From: Multifurca ochricompacta | Taxonomy: Eukaryota > Basidiomycota > Agaricomycetes > Russulales > Russulaceae | Length of the DNA: 64,000 nucleotides | Assembly: GCA_022496185.1 (NCBI GenBank) | Contig: WTXG01000049.1 | Coordinates: 1 to 64,000, forward strand | Reading direction: 5' to 3' | Shown: in pieces, positions 10,401 to 23,000 of the stretch | How the letters are laid out: each line of letters opens with the position of its first letter | How positions within the stretch are numbered: position 1 is the stretch's first letter | Notes under the pieces: generated by a model | What the model was told of the DNA's origin: nothing | Databases searched by the model: none | What the model saw: only the letters and a program-made list of their open reading frames with translations | Made by a program: the position numbers and the translations under genes

Positions 10401-10620
10401 GGCCCGGAACGCGCACAATCCCTGTAATATGCTAAGTAAAATTACTTGTACCATAGATCAATCACGCTTTGCACCGGTGTCAGAGTCTGTCCGAAACTAA
10501 AGTCAGGCAAATGTTAGAAAATTTATTGACAGTATAGTATGGAAGAATGAGAGCAAATGGGTCCTGCCAGAAGTGGTGATGACCGGAGGTTTCGCGTCCA
10601 ACGCCCAAGCCATCCTTACA
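10401..10620 (-). repeat. Dispersed repeat related to the NLR 3' flank
   Basis: This stretch shares an ordered set of short blocks with 59400-59600 (cagggtcc..., gcttcgcgtcc.acgcccaag, then tt.cttaca) and more weakly with 31630-31760 and the reverse strand downstream of NLR1 and NLR2. It looks like a relic of an NLR 3' end or a repeat that travels with it. No coding potential is evident. Before the gypsy insertion it was continuous with the sequence left of 2906. Confidence 0.4.
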
Positions 10621-11303
10621 ATGTAAAGATCGTAGTAAAACTTAGAGGTGAAAATATCCTAGTCGGAAAGCTGCCCAGAATGTGGAGATTAATGCACACG
10701 TAAGGCTTGAAGCAGTCAGAGGACTCTGCCTTGCTTATGCAGCAAGAATAGACCTATATTGAACTTTGCTAAGAGCCTACAGCCCCAAGAGGACAAGATT
10801 AGCTGGGCCTAAGTAAATACAAAGATAAAGTGATAAAGCACACCTACAGCCCCAAGAGGACAAGATGGGGTCTGCAGCGTGCTACAGGGTGTCTTTAAAT
10901 ATGTCCTAGTACTACTCTATGAAATACCAAAGCTGATTGAGCGTGCGATGTAAATCTAATTAGTTATCAGTGGCCCGCTCTCCTGAGTGCCCTGACACAT
11001 CTTATTTACTAACACGCGATCCTTTCCGCCGGTCTGGCATTATCTAAAATACATACTAGACTACTTTGGATCACTCTATAATCAAATCATCAAATTGTAT
11101 TACTCAAACAAAGGCCGCGTGTATCTATAATGTCCATTGCTGCATAGGGCAGCAACTACTTTGCATCGCGTGGACTGGGTCAGATCGGTCCGAACTCCTT
11201 CTTATCTTATCTAAGTCTAAGAAGGTCGACTTGTATAATGCACGCGCCCTCAGGATGGCTTTCAAGCGGTCCGGGATGCCAAAAATGCGCATCCAGGACA
11301 GAT
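10620..11303. repeat. Left arm of a large inverted repeat
   Basis: This roughly 680-bp arm matches the reverse complement of 12183-12868, including a twice-repeated block cctacagccccaagaggaca. The arms differ mainly by C/T and G/A changes. The 0.9-kb spacer holds a copia gag fragment. No ORF here is convincing; those present are shadows. Confidence 0.8.
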
Positions 11304-11316
11304 CCGTACAGTACAT

Positions 11317-12180
11317 ATATATGACATTCCCTCATTGGATGAGGATGGCATGAATTTTGCATTCTGGAAGTTCAGAGCCAAAGTCATATTGGAACTTTCG
11401 AATTTATGGCCAGTCGTAGACAGATCAGAGCCTAGGCCAGACACCAAGGCAACAGCTGAGGAGCACAGAGGATGGGCCCTCAAAGATCGCAAGGCATGCA
11501 CTCAAATAATATTGTCACTAAAGGACAAGCCACTGAGCTCAGTCCTGTATGCCAAAACAGCCAAGGAATGCTGGGATAGCCTGTCAGTTCGTTATGAAGG
11601 GAAAGGCAAGCAGAAGATAGTCTACCTCATTAACGACGTCTTCTGCACCACCCTCATGGACACAGAACACCTATAGCCCCAAATAAATGTTTTCATCAGG
11701 GCCGCCCACACCATCTCCAACCTCGGCTTACCTTTGGACAACAAGCTCATCGCAATCGCCATCATTGTCTCCCTACCAGCCTCTCTATCCTTCCCCAAAA
11801 CCATCCTTTCCTTGTCATCCCCAACTACTCTCACCACTGAGCACGTCAAGTCACAAGTCATCCTTGACGAACAGTGACGCGTACAAGAATTGGGCCTTGG
11901 CACAACTGCTAATTTCACATGCTCAGGCAACGCAGCTAAAAAGGGGAAAGGAAAATCTGATGAGGAAAAGCCCAAGTAGCGCTGCACTCACTGTAAAAAG
12001 CGCGGGCATTTGGTGGAAGAATGCTGGAAACTAAAGAAGGAGAACGAGGCAAAAACAAATAATGTTGGGGGCAACGCACCTAGGCACTCTCATACCAACG
12101 CCACAGCTAAAGTCGCAGCAACGGACGGCAAGGCAACACAGGTGGATAACCCCATACTCCTACTCAAAGTGCTACAAGCA
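11317..12180 (+). pseudogene. Copia Gag relic
   Basis: A Ty1/copia-type Gag is recognisable but broken. The first part (11317-11676) reads as a UBN2-like gag domain (WKFRAKVILELSNLW, ...KECWDSLSVRYEGKGK). It runs into a stop, then resumes in other frames, ending with a CCHC knuckle CTHCKKRGHLVEEC (about 11983-12024). At least two stops or frame changes are present. It sits between the two arms of the inverted repeat and belongs with the pol relic at 12990-14084. Confidence 0.75.
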
Positions 12181-12182
12181 TT

Positions 12183-12868
12183 GTTGTCCTGGATGCGCAT
12201 TTTTGCCATCCCAGACCGATTGAAAACCATCCTGAGGGCATCACGCGATTGCGTGTCTTGCAGAGTCGATCTTCTTTAACTTAGATAAGATAAGGAGGAG
12301 TTCGGACCGATCTGACCCGGTCCACGCGATGCGAAGTAGTCGCTGCCCTATGCAGCAATGGACATTATAGATACACGCGGCCATTGTTTGAGTAATACAG
12401 ATTGACGATTTGATTATAGAGTGATCTAAAGTAGTCTAGTATGTATTTTAGATAATGCCAGACCGGCAGAAACGATTGCGCGTTAGTAAACAAGATGTGT
12501 CAGGGTACTTAGAAAAGTAAGCCACTGATAACTACTTAGATTTACATCGCATGCTCGATCGGCTTTGGTATTTCATAGGATAGTACTAGAATGTATTTAA
12601 AGACACCCTGTAGCACGCTGCAGACCCCATCTTGTCCTCTTGGGGCTGTAGGTGCGGTTTATCTTTGTATTTACTCAGGCCCAGCTAATCTTGTCCTCTT
12701 GGGGCTGTAGGCTCTTAGCAAAGTTCAATATAGGTCTATTCTTGCTGCATAAGCAAGGCAGAGTCCTCTGACTGCTTCAAGCCTTACGCGTGCATTAATC
12801 TCTGCGTTCTGGGCAGCTTTCCGACTAGGATATTTTCACCTCTAAGTTTTACCACGATCTCTACATCT
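12183..12868. repeat. Right arm of the large inverted repeat
   Basis: It is the reverse complement of 10620-11303 with transition-rich differences. It separates the gag and pol parts of the copia relic, so it probably inserted there after the copia element did. Its outer flank (12870-12915) also resembles the core of the fold-back element at 2419-2475. Confidence 0.8.
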
Positions 12869-12989
12869 TATCTAATCTACATAGCAAGCACGGGATAGAA
12901 GCACCCGTTACAATTGTCAGCATGCATCAATCTTTAGCAGCGATGGATCATCAATTCAGGGGCATGATGTACTATGTGCTCCCACTAAA

Positions 12990-14084
12990 ACTGGTCCTTC
13001 CAGTTCCAGCCTCTCACAAACCCAGTAAAAATTGTCCTTGGCGACAGTAGTTCGATCCTTGGCACAGGCATTGGGTGCATCCACGTCCAGATGAGGGCCA
13101 ATGGGAAGTGGAATGATGCAATTCTCAGAGATTTCCTGTACGTCCCAGAGTTTCGCGGAATCCTCCTATCCATTGCCCAAATTACCAGCTGCAGAGCCAA
13201 TGTTTGCTTTGCCAAGGATACCTGTCAACTATACAGTCAGTCTGGGGTACTTAGCTGTGAGGGACACCTTGAGGGCAACCTCTACATCATGGACATGCAT
13301 ACAGTAGCACCGGAGACAGTCCACATCACGCAAGTGGAAGCTTTCCAAGCAGAAGGCAATGAAGCTAGGCCTGAGCACAACATTGCATTAGTTGCACGAA
13401 GCTCAGCAGCCAAAGCCAATTTACATACCTGGCACTGCCGACTTGGACACTTCAACGTCAATGCTATCCTCCATATGGTATGACAGGGCATGTTAAAAGG
13501 CATGTACATTGTCCCAAAGACGAGTCCCTCTGACCTTTGTGAGCCGTGTCTCAAGGGGAAGCAGTCATGCGCCAAAATACAAAAGGAGACAGAGACCAGA
13601 TCCACCCAAGTCCTAGGGCAGGTCTTCTCAGATGTATGTGGGAAGATGCCGCATCAATCACACCAAGGCTTCGAGTACTTTGTAACCTGGGTGGACGACA
13701 AGTCTCAAAAATGTCTTCATCAATGGCCTGCACGAGAAGTCTAAAGTTGCGCTGTACCTAAAGAACTTTGTCACACATGCTGAAGTCGAAGCAGGGCAGC
13801 AGGTTAAAGCGCTGCGCACTGACAGAGGGGGCGAGTACATCACTAGTGTTTCCCAGAGGTTCCTGCAGGATCAAGGCACCAAACACGAGATGACAACACC
13901 TGACAGACTTCAGCACAATAGCGTCGCAGAATGCATGAATCAGACTCTGCTGGACAAGGCCCGAACAATGCTTGATGCTATCCTGCCTGAAACATACTGG
14001 TACAATGCACTGGAGCATGCAGCTTACCTCCACAATGTTGCTCCCACTGTTATTTACTCATTGAGAGACCAGCTGAAGGGATGA
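12990..14084 (+). pseudogene. Copia Pol relic (protease to integrase)
   Basis: Fragments of a copia polyprotein appear in changing frames. They include the end of the protease region (about 13030-13190), a GAG-pre-integrase zinc region (TWHCRLGHFNVNAIL at about 13428, then CEPCLKGKQSC at about 13540), and integrase core pieces (a degenerate FSDVCGKM segment and LRTDRGGEYIT at about 13812-13845). Several stops and frameshifts occur. Reverse transcriptase and RNase H are absent: the relic ends at about 14084, next to the MITE. Confidence 0.75.
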
Positions 14085-14097
14085 ACATTATCGTGTG

Positions 14098-14598
14098 TAG
14101 TGATGTTCCGGCCCGGCTTGGCCCAAAAGCCGCGGCTTTGGCTCGGCCTGAGGCGGCTCCGGCTTTCCTGAAGTCTGGGCTGAGCCAAAGCCGCCACAGA
14201 CGGCTTGGCCCTGGCCCGGCTTGGCCCAAGCCGCAGCTTTTGGCAGAGAAAATTTTATGACATATAACTAGTAGTTATAGTTCAGCTAATCCAAATATGA
14301 CTTAGTGTGTTACGTATTGCAAAGCTATATCGAAGAAAAAGTTTGAAATGCCGTGATAAACATGATCACGTGACCCAAATCAACCACTTTGTGATCAGAT
14401 TTGTACTGATTTTGATGATTGCTATTGCACTTGTATGTGCTGTTGAAAGCCGCGGCCTGAGCTGGCGGCTTTGGCTTTAGCTTCTCTGAGCCAGGCCAAA
14501 GCCCTTGCTGGGCCGTCACAACAGCCTGGCTTGGCCCGGCCCAAACAGGCCCGGCTTGGCCCGGCTTCCGGCTTTGAGCCGGGCCAGGCACATCACTA
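14098..14598. mobile_element. hAT-type MITE, copy 1
   Basis: The 501-bp element has inverted ends, TAGTGATGT on the left and ACATCACTA on the right, and an exact 8-bp flanking duplication atcgtgtg (14090-14097 and 14599-14606). An 8-bp target duplication with TAG-type ends is the hAT signature. The interior is GC-rich and palindromic near both ends (ggcccggcttggccc-like strings). It encodes nothing convincing. A 308-bp relative lies at 37730-38037. Confidence 0.85.
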
Positions 14599-14801
14599 AT
14601 CGTGTGAACATCCCTCTTTGTCTGAAACCACCACCATTAAGCTTGAGCCTTGCTCGCTTTGGAGTGCTTTAGTCTAGCTTAGAAGTGTGAATATCAGGTT
14701 TCCTAGTCCTCTCATTGCCTGCCTTAGCGACAGATCTTACCGTCCTTGGCCCTCATGTCTGGGGCATCAACCACCCTATACCGGTGTTGTCGGCTAGCTT
14801 G

Positions 14802-17727
14802 ATGTCATCCACCCCCTCTGTTGTCCCTCCCCCTCTGGGAGGCATTGTCTTGCCTTCCCCCCCTCCTCCTTATGTTGCCCCCCCTTGCACCAGGGGGCCT
14901 CTCCTCATGGACGGGGTCCCGAACCCCCTTGCCTCACCACCTGACCAGTACCAGGTCACTGTGGTGGACTCACTTGAGCGCCCCATGCTCTACGAAACAC
15001 TGACGCTGCCAGCTGCCTCCAATTCTCTTGATGAAGAGGCTGCCACACATGCCCTCCACCTCATGGCACGTCTTCGCCAGAATGCGCTTGCCTCCTTCTC
15101 CGAAGCCCACATGGGCTATGGCCTCTACTATTGGGCCAAATCCTTCCAATTTGAAGAGGGGGCTCACCTTGCCCTCCCAGACAACTCCAACACCATGGCA
15201 AACAGCACTGTTGCTGCCCTTTTGGATGCTGGTGTCCACCGCTCAGGCGAGCAAGAAATTGCCGCCCTGGGCCTTGACCCCCCCTCATGGGGCCGTGCCG
15301 TTCATGGCCTCCTTGCAGCTACCATCCGGGGAGCCTTGCGCTCCCCAAACTTACGTTCCCTTCTTGACTACCATGAAGGTGACTTTACTGACTCAGTGTC
15401 TCTCGCTAGGGACCTCCCTGTGCCAGAAACCCCCCTCCAACACATTAAGGCCATGCTGTCCCAACTACAGGGCATCCTCTCCTCTTCCAGCCGAGAGGAC
15501 CCAACTGCCTATGCCTCAGCCATTGAAACTGAAGCCCATGGCCACGCAGTCACTGCATTGCATGCCACCCTGGACCTTGAGTTCCAGAACAACAACATGC
15601 TCTCCACAATCAGGGCCCGTATGCTGGATGAGATGCGTGCCTCAGTTGGGCAGGAGCTTGCCCCTCAACGGGCCCAGATCTATGCTGATACCCTGGCTCA
15701 ACTACAACAGGATGCCAGGACCCAGGTCTCCCAGGAGGTCATGGCCTTCCGTCTCCGTTACTCCTCTGAACGGCACGCCCGGGTCCAGGCTGAGGTAGAT
15801 GCTGCTTACATCTCCCCAATGCCTTCCTTTGACATGGAACGCACTCCAAAATCATCTAAGGTATCCACACGGCGGGGCACTAACCCCCGCCCCTCCACGC
15901 CTCCAACCCCCACCAGGTCCCACTCTCGTGCTGGCTCCCGTGCTGAGCCTTACCCTTCCTGCCCTGCATCTCGTGCTGCTGCCCGTGATGACACACGTGC
16001 CCGGGCCTCTTCCTCAACTACACAGGTCCCACCCTCCCAGTCTGCTGAACCAATGGCCCTTTCACCAGACACCCCACCCTTAGTGTCCCAACCCCTACCT
16101 TCCCGTGCAGAGTGCGACCCAGCCAACTTTGGCATGCTAGCCTCGATCCACGCAGACACAGATATGGGAGAGGAGCCCCCTGCTGCTACGTTGCAAGACT
16201 CTTCTCTCTTGTACCCCACTGACCCCCAGCTGCTGCTGCACTACCTCCCCCTCCCGCCCCCCCCTCCTCCAATCCACTCACCCGCATTGAGGCTGCTCTG
16301 GCTATGATCCTTGATCGAGTTGACAGGCTGGAATGGGGTGCCCCTCCCCCTTTGCATGGCCCTCCCCCTGTGCGAGGCCCCCATGGGACCACCAGTCCCC
16401 AGGGCCCTCCCCCTGGACCCTCACGCCCTGCGCCAACCTCCACACGAGTGTTGGCCCCAGTGGGTGCCACCCACCTGACCCTTTCCGCATCGTCACTCCA
16501 GCCACCATGGCCCAACAGCTACGTGCAATTACCTTCGCCCAAGCTGCCACGAAGGCCCAAGGCCGTACTATGGCTGGCAAGCCCAACCCCCGGGTGGCTG
16601 CCACCTCCACCTCCACCACCCGTGCTGCCCCAGTCACCCACACTACAGACGTCACCATCCTCTTACCGGCCCTGCCCTCTGGGCAGACCAACAGAGGCAT
16701 GGCTGTGGTTCCTGAACTGGTGCTGACTGCACGACAAGCTTTACAACGTGCCAATGCTTCAGCCCCCCACCTCTTGGGGGGCAGATGGTCAGTAGGACTT
16801 GGCAATAGCCAGGGAAATTTTATTTTTTCATTTGCTGGTGACCACCCTTTCCAGAGTCTGTTGCCCTATGAGCCTGCCTTGGTGAAGCAATTCCCTGGTG
16901 GGTCCCTTGTTCCCACTTGTGGCTGGGCATGGTTCCAGCTCAGGGATGTCTATGTCTCCTCTGGTGATGGTGTCATTTTCCCCAATGATGTCCTCTGGAG
17001 TGAGCTCCGTCGGAACGGCCCCTTTACAAGGGCCCTCTTCCCTTCCCCTCCCCGCTGGCAGACTGACCCTGCCCACATTACTTCCCCACGCTCCACCATT
17101 GTCTTTGCTGTCCATGGCTTCTCACCAGCAGACATTGCCACCCTTCTGCGCACGCCCATCTATATGTTTGGCCGTGCTGGGAAGCTTGTTCACTGTGGTG
17201 AGTCCCCTACCCTTCTTCAGTGCGGTCGTTGCCACCTGCTTGGCCACCGTGCTATGCAGCGCAATCGTGCCACTGGTAAGCTTAAGTGCACCCAACCACC
17301 GTCCAAGCCAAAGTGCTACAAATGTGGTGGCACCCACCCCTTCAATGAGCATGCCCTCCACTGCCAGGGTGCCCATGCTGTTGCGGGGGTCTGCAACTGC
17401 AAATATAAGTGCCTGCTCTGTGGCCAATTTGGCCATCACTGTCGCTCCGTACGTTGCCCCAAGCGGGGCCCCTTTGCACCCCCTCCTCTTTTAGATCATC
17501 CAGCAGGTACTGCCCTGGCCCTACCAGCTCTGGTGGGTGCCACCCCTGCCCCGACACAATCCCATGTGGCACCAGCAACACCCTCTGGCCCTACTACTGC
17601 TGCTCCTGCCCTGGACACCTCCACGGCCCAGCAGGCAGTGATGGCAGCAGATGGGTTCACGATTGCTGGCCCAAAGCATGTGCACAACCCAAACACAAGA
17701 ATGACCACATCGAAAGTTCGACAGCCA
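14802..17727 (+). pseudogene. LINE ORF1, 5' part
   Basis: ORF1 of this LINE type encodes an RNA-binding protein. Reading starts at the ATG at 14802 in a Pro-rich N-terminus and runs in one frame to about 16270. It shifts in a C-run to a second frame (IEAALAMILDRVDRLEW), then to a third by about 16480 (PATMAQQLRAITFAQAA). Near the end lie Cys/His clusters CGRCHLLGH (about 17220), CYKCGGTHPF (about 17314) and CLLCGQFGHH (about 17410). The reading frame is cut by the copia LTR after 17727 and continues, in phase, at 24264. The two frame changes fall in C-rich runs and may be sequencing errors. Confidence 0.75.
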
Positions 17728-18241
17728 TGTTGACACAGGACGTGTCTGGAGATGCTTCAGGCATCTAAGGTTCGCTTCAGCTGTAGATTAGATTAGATTA
17801 GATTCCGGAGTATCGGACTTTTTTATGTTATCTTTATTACATTTCTTTCTCACCTTACTCAGCTGATTAGTGATGGACTTAGTAATGCACAGTAAGCATG
17901 TGATATCTCTTTGGCCAATGGCCTTTATCCCTCTCTGTTTATTGTCCGGCACTTGTGGACTTATTCCCAGTGCGCACAGACCATTTCCCCTGGCCCCCAT
18001 GGGTATATAAGGGTGTCTGTTTCGTCTCTTTCACTTCAGAGTTCTTCTAACCTCTGAAGTGTAAGTTCCTTTTACTATACTTTCTTTTTACCTTTGACTA
18101 ACCGTCTTCTGTAGACTACTTGTCTTTTAGGTCAGTAGTATAGTTGTATAGAGTTCTTCTAACCTCTGAAGTACTACTTGTCTTTTAGCCTAAACCGCTA
18201 CTAACCACAGTCAGTATAACCAGCAGCATGATTGTTTGACA
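17728..18241 (+). repeat. 5' LTR of the copia element
   Basis: It has TG...CA ends and a TATA-like gggtatataag at about 18000-18010. It includes the internal direct repeats gagttcttctaacctctgaa (twice) and actacttgtcttttag (twice), both shared with the 3' LTR. Confidence 0.95.
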
Positions 18242-19179
18242 GGTTATGGGCCCTGCCACTCATACTGATCTGTAATTCCCTTTTGTTCATCACAGCCCAA
18301 CTCGCTTTTTGCACACAAGCTCACAAAAGCTTCAAAAGTCTTTCCCACCAGCTTTTTTCAAGTGAGCTTCTTTATTTACTGTCTGTGCACCTTAACACCC
18401 CACAGGATGACGCAGTTTACTGCTCATCCTGAACTGTTTGGCTAGCCCTTTGGGGTTCTTGCAAAAGATGATGAGGGACCCTAAGCGGGTGAAACATCTT
18501 GAGCTCCTTGAGTGCGCACTAGGTATTAGTAATTTCTTAGTTGTAGCTGGGTTTTCGTCCCATAGATAGTCTTAGTAGGCCTATAGCCAGAAGCTTGTGG
18601 CTTTAAGTCCAGTCAATGCTTGGCTCTATCTGTAAGCCGGGTTTAGCGACCCGCATGTGGAGTTTAGGGTCTAGAACAAGGCATGGGTAGTCACTCCCAT
18701 GACGCTTGGGCTCGATACAAGTAGGCTGCACTACTATAGTCTATACATAGTAGATATAGTCTTAATCTCTGGGCATAAGTATCCGTTGCCTTTGTAGGGT
18801 AACCACGCCCTACCAGAGACAGACTAGTCATCTACTCAGTCATGGCCCCAATCATCTAGGGCTTAATCATGGACTCCACCACCAGCATTAGAGGAAGGGC
18901 TATATACCCTTTGTCTCTAATGGAACTTGCGGTTGGCTCCTCCATGACATGACTCCCAGTCTTGTTTACACTAGACACTCTGGCTAGTCTACCAGAGCTT
19001 ATGTCTAGTTGCAGGATTGCGCTAGACAGCTTTACTATACCTAGAAAGTCGCACAACAAAGGCAGGACCTTTCTAGGTTCTGAAGCATAGCGCCACAGTA
19101 TGGGGTGGCACTCTTAAGCGAGACCTGGGCACTGGTTCTAATTGCTCCTTGGAACCAGGAACCTTTATTACATCTCACA
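18242..19179 (+). other. Copia untranslated leader
   Basis: About 940 bp lie between the 5' LTR and the gag ATG. The primer-binding site should start right after 18241 (ggttatgggccc...), but I cannot match it to a tRNA by eye. No plausible ORF is seen. Confidence 0.5.
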
Positions 19180-20064
19180 ATGCCGTCTTCAATTGTCTTC
19201 CCTCCCTCCTCCAAGATGGAGCGCCTCGATGGCGCAAACTGGCAGGTTTGGTCTGCCAACTTCAATGCCTTGTTGAGGATGAACGGGCTCAGAAGGCACT
19301 TAATTACGCCTTACCCTGATATGCCCCTACTCCCAGAAGATAAAGAGGAGAAGGAGAAAATGCAGAAGGAAGTCATTGATCCCATCCTTAGGGAATGGAT
19401 GGGAGAAGAGGAAATGCTAATTGGGCTCCTCTTTCTTAACGTCACCCAAGAGGTCTACTCTCAAGTAGCCTCTGATGCCAATTATCCTTCTCTTAGTGAG
19501 AAGTATAATAAGTTGGAGCGGCTTTATGGCTCTGTAGGTAGCATGGCCACATATAATCTGTGGCTTGCCCTGGTGTCCTTCCGTCTTGATGAAGGACAGC
19601 CATTCAGGACCCAATTACAAAAGGTCCTGGATGCCAGGAGTACCCTCAGGGAGAATGGGATGGAGGTCAATGACCTCCAGATGAGCTTCATATTATTAAA
19701 AGCTCTCCCAGACTCATACAGTGCCATTGCTGGCTCCATACTGGCCTCTGGCGATCCAGAGCGTCTTTCTCCTCAGGACCTTGTGCAGAGGTTCCTGAAT
19801 GAGGAGAGTCGCCTGGCAGGTCCCTCGGGAAGTGGTAGTGCAGTCCTATCTAAGGCTGCACCTGTCAAATCAAAACAAAAAACTACAAATCTATCACCAC
19901 TTCCCGCTGCTGCCCCTGGTTCACAAGGGGTGGTCTGCTTCTATTGCCAAAAGCCTGGACACAAGTCCAATGCTTGCGCAAAGAAGAAGAAGGACCTGGA
20001 GAATGCCAAAAAGGCAAGGCAGGGAACAAGAAGAGGGCTGAGGCCCAAAATGTACACACTATAG
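19180..20064 (+). CDS. Copia Gag
   Basis: This is the nucleocapsid protein of the copia element. The chosen ATG at 19180 gives MPSSIVFPP..., which runs into the family-typical LDGANWQVWSANFNALLR. A gag/UBN2-like domain follows and then one CCHC knuckle CFYCQKPGHKSNAC (about 19940-19980). The frame ends at 20064, but the conserved link to the protease continues in another frame from about 20010, so one indel there separates gag from pol. Copia elements usually have gag and pol in one ORF. Confidence 0.85.
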   Translation: MPSSIVFPPSSKMERLDGANWQVWSANFNALLRMNGLRRHLITPYPDMPLLPEDKEEKEKMQKEVIDPILREWMGEEEMLIGLLFLNVTQEVYSQVASDANYPSLSEKYNKLERLYGSVGSMATYNLWLALVSFRLDEGQPFRTQLQKVLDARSTLRENGMEVNDLQMSFILLKALPDSYSAIAGSILASGDPERLSPQDLVQRFLNEESRLAGPSGSGSAVLSKAAPVKSKQKTTNLSPLPAAAPGSQGVVCFYCQKPGHKSNACAKKKKDLENAKKARQGTRRGLRPKMYTL

Positions 20065-23000
20065 CCACCGTAGTTAATGGTAGTGGCAAAATAGAGGAGG
20101 TGCAAGAAGCACCTCGCATTCGCCTTTATGTTCACACCTATAATCTGGATATTAATTCAGATTATTGGATGCTTGATAGTGGAGCAACGGCTCATTTCAG
20201 TCCCAACCTTGAAGACTTCGATACATATAAAGTCGACCACACCCATGAAGTATCACTAGGTGACAACTCGGTAGTCAAAACAAATGGAGTTGGCACTGTG
20301 ATCATCAGGACTGATCAAGGTTTTGACTTGGAACTGAGCAATGTGCTCCACATGCCTGGAGGACATAAAATACTCTCCGCCAGTGCCCTGATAGAAAAAG
20401 GGGCAACTGTGTTCTTTGACAATAAGAAGGCAACAATTAAATATGGCGAAAATATAATAGCGGAAGCATGGAAGTTTGGCAAATTGTATTGGGTACTAGG
20501 CAAACACGTCCTAAGCAGTATCCATACATCTGCATCTGCCTCACTTGAAATCTGGCATCAAAGAATGGGCCATATGTCTAAAGAAGCCCTGAAGAGATAT
20601 GCTCCTGAGGCGGTAAAAGGCCTCAAGATTAATAATAGCCAAGTGGAAGACAAGCCGTGTTATGGCTGTGAAATGGGCAAGTCCCATCGTCTTCCATTTC
20701 CCCCATCTTCAAAGCGCGCATCAGCCCCCCTTGAGATCCTTCATAGTGATCTTGTAGGTCCCTTGCAGTGCAGTTCAATACAAGGGAATCTCTACTTTGC
20801 CACTTTCTTGGACGATTTTAGCAGATATGCTTTAATCGTTCCAATGAAATCTAAAGATCTGTTCACACCAGTTTTCAATAAACTGAAGACACTACTTGAA
20901 AATAAATTTAATCATAAAATCAAGTGTCTTCATACAGATCGTGGTGGCGAGTATGTGAACAAGGCGCTGAAAGCAACGCTTGAAGGTTATGGCATAGAGC
21001 ATAAACTTACGATGCCGTATAGCCCACAACAGAATGGAAGGGCCGAGAGATTTAATAGAACCATTATGGAAAAAGGCACTAGCATGCTGCACGATGCAGG
21101 CCTGTCTCTTGGTTTTTGGGAGTGTGCTGTGGAGACAGCATGTCATATATATAACAGAACTCCCATCCGTTCCAATAAGTGGAAAACTCCGCTAGAGCTT
21201 CTGGTTGGGAACAAACCAGATGTCTCATATTTTAAGGTCTTTGGATGCAAAGCCTTCTATCATGTTCCAGAGGGCAAGCGGCGTAAACTAGATCCCAAAG
21301 CCAGGGAAGCCGTCTTTGTCGGGTATGAGCCTACTTCTAAGGCTATACACTTTGGGATAGTCGTACCCGGTCTCTCATCTTTTCACGAGATGTTACATTT
21401 GATGAGAGATCCTTCCCATCCCGCTCTGATAAGGACAACAGAGCAGACAAATCCATAGAGCAACCTACAGAAGGTGGCTCCTTTACTTTACCTGGTGGCC
21501 CAGTCCAGCCACCACCAGCAGCAGCTACACATGTTCCTGAGGCTCCTCAAGATGAGGAAGCCTAGACGAGGAACAGGAGGACATAGTACCTCCTCAATTA
21601 CCACCTCAGCCTACCACACCCACACGTAGTGCAGACACCACACACCCTCAGACTATATATCAGACCCCTCCATCTCAAATCATGGAACCATCCTCCCCTC
21701 CTAAAAGAACCAAAGCAATCAGAAAATCACAAAGGATTGCAGACAGAATTCCTCAACCTAATTTTCAGAGGACGAGTCCACGCTCTGAACGACGAGATAG
21801 GGCAATCCAAGAAGATTTGACTTGGATACTGCACGCCCAATCGCAATCGCCGTCTAAACCCTCGTTCTACAATGAGGATAATGCAGAGTTTATGCAGGGT
21901 TCTTCCAGACTTGGTCAGATGGATCTACTAATGCTGCAGGATCGCCTTATAGGGATCCTCTTACATTTAAAGAAGCAATGGAGTCTGATAATGCCAGTGA
22001 CTGGCTTGAGGCATGTCAATATGAAATTGACGCCTTAGAAAAACTTAAAGTGTGGCGCCTTGAAGACCTTCCTGAAGGTAGAAAGGCTGTAAAGTCCAAG
22101 TGGGTCTTTAAATTGAAAGCAGATGGACGCTTTCGTGCTAGGCTTGTAGCAAAAGGGTTCACCCAAATAGAGGGGGTGGACTTCGATGAAACTTCTCCCC
22201 AGTCGCCAGATTTGAGTCTCTTCGACTGTTATTAGCGTTGGCCGCGCTTGAGGATTGGGAAATCCACCAGATGGATGTCAAATCGGCATTCCTACATGGC
22301 GATCTGGATGAGGAGATTTATATGGAGCAACCTATTGGTTTCGTCGTTGCTGGACAAGAGTCCAAAGTTTGTAGCTACAGAAGGCTCTGTATGGCCTCAA
22401 ACAAGCTTCCCGAGCATGGAACTTGCAATTCCATGCAGTTCTCAATGAACTGAGCTTCACTCGGACGTACTCTGATGCAGGAGTATATGTGTATCATCAC
22501 CAAGAGGGGGATGGTTCACTTTTCGTCATTTTATATGTTGATGACATCACTATACTTGGGTCCTCCACTAAGAAGATTCAATGGCTGAAGGACTCTCTAT
22601 CTAGCCGATATGAGATGACCGATCTTGGTGAAATTCAGTCCTACCTTGGAGTTAACATCACCAGGGACGTCCTAACAAGACACTGGATATCGACCAGACA
22701 GCCTATGTATCCTCCATAGTTGAGAGGTTTGGAATGGGGGATTCCAACCCAGTATATACTCCTCTACCCTCTGGCGTGGATGTTCATTTGGTCAAATTTG
22801 AAGACCAGGCATCTACCTCTGATATTAAGAGGTATCAGCAGTTAATGGGGTCTCTGCTTTGGGTGCAGATTGGAAGCAGACCTGACATTAGTTTTGCTGT
22901 TGCACGCCTTAGCCAATTTGCTTCCAACCCTTCCCAGCAGCACATGCGACTAGCAAAGTATGTCTTAGCTTATCTAAATGCTACAAAAGACTACAAGTTG

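Noticed and set aside
14325..14591. Minus-strand Pro/Ala-rich ORF
   Set aside because: It lies entirely inside the GC-rich hAT MITE and is an artefact of the palindromic ends.
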